In this document: piece after piece, positions 1 through 6,800 of the stretch | Layout: the number at the start of each line of letters is the position of its first letter | How positions within the stretch are numbered: the stretch's first letter is position 1 | DNA from: Anaerolineae bacterium | GTDB lineage: Bacteria > Chloroflexota > Anaerolineae > Aggregatilineales > UBA3940 | Direction: 5' to 3' | Assembly: GCA_020852775.1 (NCBI GenBank) | Contig: JADZAD010000050.1 | Span: forward strand, 1-8,326 | Length of the DNA stretch: 8,326 nucleotides | Notes under the pieces: generated by a model | Databases searched by the model: none | The model's input: only the letters and a program-made list of their open reading frames with translations | What the model was told of the DNA's origin: nothing | Made by a program: the position numbers and the translations under genes

Positions 1-306
1 CACGCGCCGCGGGAAGAGCTTCGCGCCGATCACCACCGCCACCCGCCCCGCCAGCGCAAACGCCACGCGGGATTTGCCACAGTCGTGCAGCAGCGCCGCT
101 GTCAGCAGGTCGCGGTTGGTATGGCCCTGCGCCCGCAGCAGGTGCATCACGCGCAGGCTGTGGAGCTGCTCGCTGCGGCGCATGCGCCGGAACAGGTGCA
201 TCAGCTCCGGTGCGAGCACCGCCTCGGCGGCGGCCTCATCCACCGGGGTCATGAAGGCCGTGAGCGCGCGCCTCATCTGGCCGAGGCGGTAGCGCCAGTC
301 CGACAT
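1..306 (-). CDS. HD-domain protein (possible metal-dependent phosphohydrolase), N-terminal 102 aa, cut by the window edge
   Basis: The first 102 residues are visible and the frame is still open at position 1. A helical N-terminus (MSDWRYRLGQMRRALTAF) leads into an HD-superfamily pattern: His49 in QLHSLRVMHLL, a second helix, then ALLHDCGKSR with the His74-Asp75 doublet that names the family and binds the catalytic metal. HD proteins usually hydrolyse phosphoester bonds in nucleotides, but the substrate cannot be told from this part. The spacing from His49 to the HD pair and the LLHDxGKS motif are typical. The ATG lies 3 bp after the TAG of the upstream M50 protease gene and has no clear Shine-Dalgarno of its own, so it is probably translated by coupling within the same operon. 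The family is fairly secure; the function is not. Confidence 0.8.
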   Translation of the reverse strand, partial: MSDWRYRLGQMRRALTAFMTPVDEAAAEAVLAPELMHLFRRMRRSEQLHSLRVMHLLRAQGHTNRDLLTAALLHDCGKSRVAFALAGRVAVVIGAKLFPRRV

Positions 307-309
307 CCG

Positions 310-978
310 CTATCGTCCGATCAGCAGCGAGACGATCATCCGGGCAGGCTGTCCGATCAGCCAGCCAATCGGGTCCAGCGAGCGCAGCGCCGCCGGGAGA
401 TAGGCGGTGGCGAACGACAGAATAATCAGCCCCATGCCGATGTACATCGATGTCTGGCGGTTGCGCTCCCACCAGACCGCCGCCTGCGCGGGCAGCACCG
501 AGAGCGTGATGCGCCAGCCATCGAGCGGGTAGATCGGCAGCAGGTTGAAGATGAACATCAGCACGTTCAGCCAGATCATGCTGAACACGAGGAAGGGCAG
601 CGACGGGAGAAACGCGCTGGCGGAGGCAGACGCCACGTTTACCAGGCCCAGACGCACTGGCACGGCAAACAGGGCCGCAATCAGCAGGTTGGAGACCGGC
701 CCGGCGGCCACTGCGAAGAGCGAGCCCCAGCGCGGATCACGCATCCGGTAGGGGTTGACCGGGGCGCTGCCGAGGATGCCGAAGCCGAACAGCACCGCGA
801 AGATAAACCCCGGCGGGTAGATGTTCGCCCGCGGATCGAGCGTCATCTTCCCCTGCTCCTTCGCGGTCGTGTCGCCCATCAGGTAGGCCCCGTAGGCGTG
901 GGCGAATTCGTGTACCGTCATGCCGACCAGCAGCACGATGAAATTCCGGATCAGGTTGGCAGGTGTCAGGTCAAACAA
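310..978 (-). CDS. M50-family (site-2 protease type) integral membrane zinc metallopeptidase
   Basis: This 222-aa protein has the usual length of compact bacterial site-2 protease homologues (YwhC-like), which cut substrates inside the membrane. The first membrane segment (about 9-33) holds the zinc motif HEFAH (His23, Glu24, His27) followed by AYGAYLMGD. Then come TLDP (47-49), APVNPYRMRDPRWG (72-85), AAGPVSN (91-97) and FNLLPIYPLDGWRI (144-157), where Asp153 should be the third zinc ligand. Further hydrophobic segments lie near 57-75, 86-110, 124-148 and 173-190. The start is TTG, read as Met, and is supported by a strong ribosome-binding site; the frame has a stop 11 codons upstream and no ATG between. 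From memory, relatives usually have a His-Ile-Asp-Pro stretch where this protein has Asn52-Ile-Tyr-Pro55. The gene is followed after 3 bp by an HD-domain gene. The substrate is unknown. Confidence 0.92.
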   Translation of the reverse strand: MFDLTPANLIRNFIVLLVGMTVHEFAHAYGAYLMGDTTAKEQGKMTLDPRANIYPPGFIFAVLFGFGILGSAPVNPYRMRDPRWGSLFAVAAGPVSNLLIAALFAVPVRLGLVNVASASASAFLPSLPFLVFSMIWLNVLMFIFNLLPIYPLDGWRITLSVLPAQAAVWWERNRQTSMYIGMGLIILSFATAYLPAALRSLDPIGWLIGQPARMIVSLLIGR

Positions 979-982
979 CAGG

Positions 983-994
983 TTTATCTCCTCT
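983..994 (-). promoter_or_regulatory. Ribosome-binding site that fixes the TTG start of the M50 gene
   Basis: On the minus strand the sequence reads AGAGGAGATAAACCTG followed by TTG. The GGAG core (991-988) lies 9 nt before the TTG at 978-976. No ATG or GTG occurs in frame between this site and the upstream in-frame stop (1011-1009), so TTG is the best start. Confidence 0.75.
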
Positions 995-1043
995 GGCCGG
1001 CCACGCTTTCAGCACGAACAGCCCGGCAATGCAATGTAGGAAG

Positions 1044-1071
1044 AGTATAGCAGATGCCGGAAGCCGGTCGA
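1044..1071 (-). promoter_or_regulatory. Predicted sigma70-type promoter for the M50-HD operon
   Basis: On the minus strand a TATACT -10 box (1049-1044) sits 16 bp from TCGACC (1071-1066), a 4/6 match to the -35 consensus. It would start transcription near 1037, giving a leader of about 58 nt before the TTG. The -35 region overlaps a short inverted repeat, GGTC-GA-GACC (1066-1075). This is prediction by eye; the -35 is weak. Confidence 0.45.
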
Positions 1072-1079
1072 GACCTGAA

Positions 1080-1108
1080 TTGTCTTAACAACCACATCGT
1101 CCTATACT
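1080..1108 (+). promoter_or_regulatory. Predicted sigma70-type promoter for the Cys-rich membrane protein gene
   Basis: TTGTCT (1080-1085) and TATACT (1103-1108) are separated by 17 bp, the optimal spacing. Transcription would start near 1115, about 29 nt before the ATG at 1144. This argues against the in-frame ATG at 1114, which would sit at or before the start of the mRNA. Confidence 0.65.
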
Positions 1109-1130
1109 GAGAAATGGGTGAGTTGTGCAG

Positions 1131-1135
1131 AGGAG
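1131..1135 (+). promoter_or_regulatory. Shine-Dalgarno site selecting ATG 1144
   Basis: AGGAG is followed by 8 nt (CAGGGACT) and then ATG at 1144. It lies downstream of the alternative ATG at 1114, so it can only serve the later start. Confidence 0.75.
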
Positions 1136-1143
1136 CAGGGACT

Positions 1144-2097
1144 ATGTCAACCAATCTACCGCCAGAAGAAGAGGAGAACCGCCGCCGGTCGGGTGCATTC
1201 GTGCCCTTTGAAGGACCCGCGGAGGGTGACGAGATCACGCAGAAGCGCCCTGTATGGCTGATCGTCCTGCTGGGCATCCTGATCCTGGCCTGCCTGATCG
1301 GCGGGACAGCCATCGTTCTGCCGCAGGTGCTCGGTGAGCAGGAAACCGCGGTGACCGCCGAACCGACGCAAGCTGAGACAGAGGTCGTCCAGCCCACTGA
1401 GGAGCCGACACAGGAAACGGGAGGCGAAGCCACCCCGGAAGCGACGCCTGAGACAACCAGCGAGCCAACGCAGGAGCCCACCACCGAGGCAACGCCTGAA
1501 CCGACCCGGGAAATAACCCCTGAGCCTACCCAGGAAGCTACACAGCCGCCGCTTGTCAACGCCTGTACGAGCAGGACCTTCTCCGTCTGTGGGGACGGCT
1601 GCTGCAACATCAACCTGGAGAACTCCGACATCTGCTCTGCGGACTGCGGCTGCAAGAATGACGGCGTGTGCGGGCCGGGTGAAGGCTTCGGCTGCGCGGA
1701 CTGTGTCGGGCCGGGTGAGGCTCCGTCATCCGTCTGCGGCGCTCCATGCGCCAGTTCTTCTCAGTGCGCGGGCGGACTTTCCTGCGCGGGTGGCGTCTGC
1801 TGGGACGCCTTCATCTGCCAGGGTATCGTACCGGAACAGCCATACGGCCAGTTGGTGCTGCCGGGGTTGTTCGACAACGATCAGAACAACCGTGATGGCG
1901 GTCGCACCGGCGGGCTGGGCCCGATCGCGGGGCTGTTCGCCGGGCTGTTCGGCGCGATGCTGATGAGCATCGGCCTGATCCGCTTTGCTCGCCGGGAAGG
2001 CGACCTGCGTATCCCGCTGGGGCGCGTGGGGCGCAGCGTACGCCGGGCCGCGAGTATTGTCGTGCAAATCATGAGCGGTGTGTTCCGCGCCGGATAG
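1144..2097 (+). CDS. Membrane protein with two TM segments, a Thr/Pro/Glu stalk and a 16-Cys extracytoplasmic domain
   Basis: This 317-aa protein was not recognised as a named family. An acidic then basic cytoplasmic head (1-36) precedes membrane segment 1 (about 37-60). A low-complexity stalk rich in Thr, Pro and Glu follows (about 68-136). A compact domain (141-225) holds 16 cysteines. Its first part, CGDGCCN and then a Cys-x3-Asp-Cys and NDGVCGPGE pattern, resembles the CGDGxC...E...DC repeats of secreted proteins. Its second part, CGAPCASSSQCAGGLSCAGG, resembles small CxxC...QCxxGLxC modules. Membrane segment 2 (about 257-281) is followed by RFARR and a basic, partly amphipathic tail. The expected topology puts both ends in the cytoplasm, with stalk and Cys domain outside and probably disulphide-bonded. 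There is no enzymatic motif; a surface scaffold, sensor or binding role is possible. A predicted promoter and AGGAG site precede it and tandem hairpins follow. Confidence 0.88.
   Translation: MSTNLPPEEEENRRRSGAFVPFEGPAEGDEITQKRPVWLIVLLGILILACLIGGTAIVLPQVLGEQETAVTAEPTQAETEVVQPTEEPTQETGGEATPEATPETTSEPTQEPTTEATPEPTREITPEPTQEATQPPLVNACTSRTFSVCGDGCCNINLENSDICSADCGCKNDGVCGPGEGFGCADCVGPGEAPSSVCGAPCASSSQCAGGLSCAGGVCWDAFICQGIVPEQPYGQLVLPGLFDNDQNNRDGGRTGGLGPIAGLFAGLFGAMLMSIGLIRFARREGDLRIPLGRVGRSVRRAASIVVQIMSGVFRAG
1357..1536 (+). repeat. 20-residue (60-bp) tandem repeat encoding the Thr/Pro/Glu stalk
   Basis: The peptide EPTQE recurs at residues 87-91, 107-111 and 127-131, exactly 20 residues apart. 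The last two units also share EATPE at the same place (95-99 and 115-119). The first unit (72-91) is more diverged. The DNA differs mainly at third codon positions (GAGCCGACACAG, GAGCCAACGCAG, GAGCCTACCCAG), so the peptide is better conserved than the DNA. Confidence 0.7.
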
Positions 2098-2107
2098 GAA
2101 CCTATCC
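2092..2107 (+). other. Small hairpin over the stop codon of the Cys-rich protein gene
   Basis: GGATAG (2092-2097) pairs with CTATCC (2102-2107) around a GAAC loop. The stem contains the TAG stop. It lies directly before a stronger hairpin at 2117-2147 and may be part of a compound terminator, though a 6-bp stem alone is weak evidence. Confidence 0.4.
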
Positions 2108-2116
2108 TGACCAGTT

Positions 2117-2150
2117 GCCTGCAGGGGCGCAGCGCACCCCTGCAGGCTTT
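2117..2150 (+). terminator. Strong hairpin, probable terminator or attenuator, between the Cys-rich and DUF2723 genes
   Basis: GCCTGCAGGGG (2117-2127) and CCCCTGCAGGC (2137-2147) form a perfect 11-bp GC-rich stem around a 9-nt loop, followed by only TTT and then CCCGG. The stem strength and position just after a stop codon suggest termination, but the U-tract is short. The hairpin ends 14 nt before the next ATG, so it could instead affect mRNA stability or ribosome access for the DUF2723 gene. Both arms contain the palindrome CCTGCAGG. Confidence 0.55.
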
Positions 2151-2161
2151 CCCGGATCGCC

Positions 2162-3754
2162 ATGACCGCCGACCCTCCACACACTACCGTCCACCCTCTT
2201 CTGCTTGCCGCCGGGGTATCAACTGCAGCACTCATCGTCTACGGCCTGACCCTCTCGCACACGATCAATGCCTTCGACAGCGCCGCGTTTGTCGCCGGGG
2301 CCTATACGCTGGGGATCGTCCATGCCACCGGCTACCCGCTTTACCTGCTGCTCGGGAACCTCGCCGCGCACCTGCCCTTCGGCAGCCCGGCCCTGAACGT
2401 CAACGCACTCTCCGCGGTCTATGCTGCGCTGGCCGCCGGGGCCGTCACGCTGCTGGCGTACCGGCTGGCAGGCCGCGCCCACTATGCGGCCTTCTGCGGG
2501 CTGCTCTTCGCCTTCGCCGGGACGGTCTGGTCGGTGGCGGTGCTGGCGGAAGTCTACACGCTGACGGCGCTGCTGCTGGGTGGGCTGCTGCTGGCGACGC
2601 TGACATGGCTGGATACCGGGGGCCGCGCCGCGCTGATTTCTGCCTGCCTGCTGGCCGGTCTGAACCTGACCAACCATCTCGGCAGCGTGTTCTTCGTGGC
2701 CGGGCTGGCCGCGATCGTCGCCTTGCGGCTGGTCACCCGGAAGATGCGACTGAGGACGGGCCTGCTCGCCCTGTTATGCGCGGCCTTACCACTCAGCCTG
2801 TACCTCTACCTGCCGCTGCGCTTTCTTGCCGATCCACCGCTGAACTACGTCGGGCAGTACTTTGATGTCTCGCTGGCGACACCCGGCGGCGTGTTGTGGA
2901 TGATCAGCGGGCGCATGTTCAGCTCGATGATGTTCGGGCGCACCCCACTGGAGGCGCTCGTCAGCCTGTGGGAGGGCCTGCGCCTGCTCAGCCTGGACCT
3001 GCTCGGCATCGGCGTGGTGCTGGTGGCGATCGGGCTACCTGTGCTGCTGCATGAACGGCGCGGCTTCGCTCTGTTCACGGTAGCGGGGGCCGCCGCGACA
3101 CTGGGTTTCTTCAGCTTCTACGATGTCACCGACTCACAGACGATGATCGGCCCGGCACTTGTCGGGCTGATGCCGCTGGTCGCGGTCGGGTTGCGAAGGG
3201 CCGGGGAATTCATCCAGGGAGATCATTCGGCATGTCTCCCCGCGCAGACCAGCATTGAGATCGGGCTTGGCCTGCTGATCATCGGCGCGGGGCTGGCCCT
3301 GAGCTGGCGTTACATCGACCGCAGCCGAGATGACCTCGCCGAACGCTTCGCCCGCGAAGTGCTGGCAAACGTCGAGCCGGATGCGCTGATCCTGACCTTC
3401 TGGGCGACGGACACGCCACTGCGCTACCTGCATATCGTGGAGAGGGCCCGCCCGGATGTCACCCTGCTTGACCGGGGCTGGGTAGTGCTCGGTCTGCGTG
3501 ACCGGCTGCTCCGGCAGGGCATCCGTGATGAGCGCGTGGCCGGAGTGCAGGCTGCACTGCGGCTGATCGAACAGGTCGATGGCGAACTCGATACCCGACC
3601 GATCTACGTCACCAGTAACGATGGCAGCCTGAACAGGCGTTTCTGCCTCGTCGCGATGGGTGGCGAAGCCGGACTGTACCGGGTACGCCGTGCCCCCCTG
3701 CCCGGCGAGATCTGTGCCGCACCTCCGTCCGACAGGGAGGAGGCTGTCCGCTGA
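2162..3754 (+). CDS. DUF2723 / TMEM260-like membrane protein, predicted GT-C glycosyltransferase
   Basis: This 530-aa multi-spanning protein carries the hallmarks of DUF2723, the family containing human TMEM260, an O-mannosyltransferase. After membrane segment 1 (about 12-32) comes the loop FDSAAF with Asp39, then AYTLGIVHATGYPLYLLLG (47-65) and LNVNALSAVYAAL (78-90). Later motifs are VLAEVYTL (127-134), NLTNHLG (168-174) and YLYLPLRFLADPP (214-226). After the last helix (about 363-381) a soluble C-terminal domain contains LILTFWATDTPLRYL (Asp417) and ARPDVTLLD, also typical. Such enzymes transfer a sugar from a polyprenyl-phosphate donor on the outer face of the membrane. Relatives generally have Glu three residues after the loop Asp (DSxE); here that position is Ala42. 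No good Shine-Dalgarno precedes the ATG, only GGA 5 nt upstream, and a strong hairpin lies just before it. The family is secure; activity and acceptor are inferred. Confidence 0.88.
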   Translation: MTADPPHTTVHPLLLAAGVSTAALIVYGLTLSHTINAFDSAAFVAGAYTLGIVHATGYPLYLLLGNLAAHLPFGSPALNVNALSAVYAALAAGAVTLLAYRLAGRAHYAAFCGLLFAFAGTVWSVAVLAEVYTLTALLLGGLLLATLTWLDTGGRAALISACLLAGLNLTNHLGSVFFVAGLAAIVALRLVTRKMRLRTGLLALLCAALPLSLYLYLPLRFLADPPLNYVGQYFDVSLATPGGVLWMISGRMFSSMMFGRTPLEALVSLWEGLRLLSLDLLGIGVVLVAIGLPVLLHERRGFALFTVAGAAATLGFFSFYDVTDSQTMIGPALVGLMPLVAVGLRRAGEFIQGDHSACLPAQTSIEIGLGLLIIGAGLALSWRYIDRSRDDLAERFAREVLANVEPDALILTFWATDTPLRYLHIVERARPDVTLLDRGWVVLGLRDRLLRQGIRDERVAGVQAALRLIEQVDGELDTRPIYVTSNDGSLNRRFCLVAMGGEAGLYRVRRAPLPGEICAAPPSDREEAVR

Positions 3755-3764
3755 GGAAGGGTAT

Positions 3765-3793
3765 CTGACAAGGGGTGCGAATCGGGGTAGACT
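3765..3793 (+). promoter_or_regulatory. Predicted sigma70-type promoter for the YfhO-flippase fusion gene
   Basis: CTGACA (3765-3770, 5/6 to the -35 consensus) and TAGACT (3788-3793, 4/6 to the -10) are separated by 17 bp. Transcription would begin near 3800, leaving a leader of about 44 nt. The promoter starts 10 bp after the DUF2723 stop, so the fusion gene can be transcribed independently of it. Confidence 0.55.
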
Positions 3794-3822
3794 GTCGCTT
3801 TGTTGACGCCGCCTGATCCCGG

Positions 3823-3839
3823 AGAGATCTCTGCGAGAT
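3823..3839 (+). other. Leader palindrome just before the fusion-gene start
   Basis: AGAGATCTCT (3823-3832) is a 10-bp perfect palindrome. Alternatively, ATCTC (3827-3831) and GAGAT (3835-3839) can pair around TGC. The candidate Shine-Dalgarno bases (GGAGAG at 3821-3826, 17 nt from ATG 3844; GAGAT, 4 nt from it) lie inside these elements and are poorly spaced, so leader structure could affect translation. It could also be chance. Confidence 0.3.
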
Positions 3840-3843
3840 ACCC

Positions 3844-6800
3844 ATGCGTGAACGCCTCGCACGTTTCAAGCCCGATCTGCTGGTCGCCATCGTCCTGTTC
3901 GCCGTCCCGCTTGTCTTCTTCTGGCAGCAGACCCTCGGTGGGCGGACGCTTCTGCCAGTGGATAACCTTTTCCAGTTCCAGCCCTATGCCGCGCTCAGAG
4001 AACAGTACAGCGTCGGCACGCCGCAGAATGCCCTGCTCTCCGACCTGATTCTGCAGAACGTCGCCTGGAAGCAGTTCGCGCTTGACCAGTTCCACGCCGG
4101 GCAGATCCCGCTCTGGCAGCCGAACATCGCCGGGGGTGCGCCCTTCATCGGCGCCGGGCAGAGCGGTGTGCTCTACCCATTCAGCATCATCTACGCGCTC
4201 TTCCCGCTCCCTGCGGCCTATGGCTGGTTCACTGTGTCGCAGTTGTGGCTGGCCGGGCTGTTCATGTACGTACTCGCCCGAGTGCTCGGCCTGCGGCGAT
4301 CCAGCGCACTGATCGCCGCGCTGGTCTACCAGTTCAGCGGCTTCATGCTGGTCAGCGTGGTGTTCCCGATGATCATCAGCACCGCCGCCTGGCTGCCGCT
4401 GGAGATCGCCATGATCGAGCTCATCATCCGGCAGGAACGGGCACTGGGCGGGCGGCCCGCGACGATCCCGTGGGTAGTGCTCGGCGGGATCGGGCTGGGC
4501 ATGGCGGCACTGGCGGGCCACGCCGAAGCACTGTATTTCACCCTGCTGGTGATGGGCTTCTACGCGGCCTGGCGGCTGCTGGCCGGGGTGCTCGCCCACC
4601 GTGAAGCGGGCCGCTGGAAGGCCCTGCTGCGCCGTTCGGCCTGGCTGCTCACGCTGGTCGCACTCGGTCTGGCGCTCGGCGCGGCACAGATTATCCCGGC
4701 GGCGGAGCTGGTCAGCCGCAGTTTCCGGGAAGGCTCAAACACGCTGGAGCAGGTGCGCAGCTACGCCTTCCCACTGCGCCATGTGCTGCTCTTCCTGATG
4801 CCGAACTTCTACGGCAACCCGGCGCACCACGCCTACCTCGACCTCTTCACCGGGCGGATGACACCCGTCACCGTCAACGCGCTCGGCGACCCGATCAACA
4901 ACACCGCCTGGGGGATCAAGAATTACGTCGAGGGTGGCACATATCTTGGATTGCCGCCACTGTTGCTGGCCGGGCTGGCCCTGCTGCACTGGATTGCCGG
5001 GCGGGCAGGCCGCGCCGACCGCACCCTCGGTGGTGAGCAGCCCGGCAGGCCGTACCGCACGATCTTCGGTGGGCTGGCGCTGCTCTCGCTCTCCTTCATC
5101 TTCGGCTCACCGACCTACGCGCTGCTCTACTACGGGCTGCCCTTCATCAACCAGTCGCACTCACCCTTTCGCTGGGTCTGGCCGCTGACGCTGTGCGTGG
5201 CCGTGCTGGCCGGGTTCGGCGCGGATTTGCTCCACCGGGCCACTGAAGCGAAAGACACGCCGGAAGGGGCACGCATCCACAAGTCGGCCCGGTTACTGGG
5301 CTGGATCGTGCTGACGATCGGTGCAGCGGCGCTGTTCGGGCTGCTACTCAGCCGCGCGGCCTACAGCAGCATCGAGCCGCTGGTGCAGCGCGTCTTCGAG
5401 GGGTTGGCGCTCGCCCCGAACGCCTTCGCGAATAGCCACGCCTTCTACTCCTATACCTTCTGGAACGTGCTGGGCTTCGCGCTGGTGTTGAGCGCGTCCG
5501 GCGCGGTGCTGCTGATCAGCACCCCAGGCGGCCTGCTGCCCGCGTTTGTCCCGGTGCTGGGCGGGCGGCGCATCCGGCTCTGGGAACCGCTGGCGGCGCT
5601 GCTGATCGCGCTCGATCTCGCGCTGCCTTTGATCGGATTCCATCCCGCTGCTGACCCGAAGCTGCTGGCAGTTGTACCGGAATCGATTGCATGGCTGAAG
5701 GGCCAGCAAAGCGAAACCCAGCCGTGGCGCTTCATCCCGTACGAGGAGCCGGGGGCGGACACGATGAACGCCAACATCGGCTGGCTGCACCGGCTGGAAG
5801 ACGCGGCCGGGTACGACAGCCTGATCCCCGGCGCCTACGCCGATATGATGCAGATCATCCAGCCGCAGGGTGACCTCGCGTATAACCGCATCGCGCCGCT
5901 CTACAGCATCTACCCCGGCAACCTCGACTCGCCGATCCTCGACCTGCTCACCGTAAAGTACGTGGTCAGCGAAGTGCCGATCGACAGCCCGCGCTTTGTC
6001 GAGGCCTATCGTGATGACGCGGTGCGCATCTATGAGAACCTCGGCGTGATGCCACGGGCCTTCACTCTGCCCGTCAGCAGCACGGTGATCTCCGCCGCCG
6101 ATGACGCCTCAGAGGGCTTTGCCCTGCTCGCTCAGTCGGTGGACTTCCGCCAGCATGTCGTGGTCAACACGCACAGCAGCCCCTTCAACGTCGTCCCCGC
6201 CGATCCACCGATCGCGGCGCAGGCACAGGCTGCCGCAATCACCATCTACACACCCAACGAAATGTGGATCGACGTGGACACCAGTGAGGCAAGCTGGCTG
6301 GTCGTCGCGGATGGTTACTTCCCCGGTTGGCGTGCGTTCGCGCGGCCCGTCGGCGCAGGGGACGCCACCGAGCAGGAGATCGCCGTCTGGCGCGTCAACG
6401 GAGCGCTGCGCGGCATGGTGCTGGAACCGGGCCGCTGGACGGTACGCCTCAGCTACAGTCCGGACTCGATCCGCTTCGGCGGGTTCGTCTCGTTCATCGC
6501 ACTGATGGCGATGATCTTCGCCGTCGGTGTATGGGCCTGGCGCTACGCCTATCAGGAGAGCGCGGATACCAGCACTGCCCGGCGGATCGCCAAGAACTCG
6601 ATCACGCCAATCATCCTGAACCTGTTTAACCGGGGTATCCAGTTCGCGTTCGCGTTCGTCAGCCTGCGCATCCTCGGCCCGGAAGGCTCCGGGCGCTACC
6701 AGTATGCCGTGCTGATCTTCGGCTGGTTCGAGATCCTCTCGAATTTCGGGCTGGATACGCTCCTGATGCGCGAGGTCTCGCGTAACCGGGAAGAGGCGAA

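Noticed and set aside
85..1050. Plus-strand open frame of 321 codons opposite the M50 and HD genes
   Set aside because: Its product is rich in Arg, Gln and His with no domain pattern. It lies antisense to two genes with clear motifs and has no ribosome-binding site, so it is a by-product of high GC content.
1114..1143. ATG 1114 as start of the Cys-rich protein (10 residues longer)
   Set aside because: It falls at the predicted transcription start and has no ribosome-binding site, while AGGAG is well placed for ATG 1144.
1279..1305. Lipobox-like LILAC (Cys50) in the Cys-rich protein
   Set aside because: The charged head before it is over 30 residues long and the hydrophobic stretch continues past the Cys to about residue 60, as in a membrane anchor rather than a lipoprotein signal.
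984..1655. Minus-strand open frame of 223 codons with a Val/Gly/Ser-rich repeat
   Set aside because: The repeat is the antisense reading of the Thr/Pro/Glu stalk codons; the frame also covers the divergent promoter region.
3731..3748. GACAG/CTGTC inverted repeat at the end of the DUF2723 gene as a terminator
   Set aside because: A 5-bp stem with a purine-rich 8-nt loop inside the coding region and no T-run is too weak to call.
3604..4599. Minus-strand open frame of 331 codons
   Set aside because: It is antisense to the end of the DUF2723 gene and the start of the fusion gene and crosses their spacer. Its composition (Gln, Arg, Glu, His rich) is that of a GC-rich shadow frame.
6505..6600. 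A separate start for the flippase half
   Set aside because: In-frame ATGs at 6505 and 6511 lie inside the last YfhO helix with no Shine-Dalgarno, and no start codon occurs in the linker; a true fusion is simpler.
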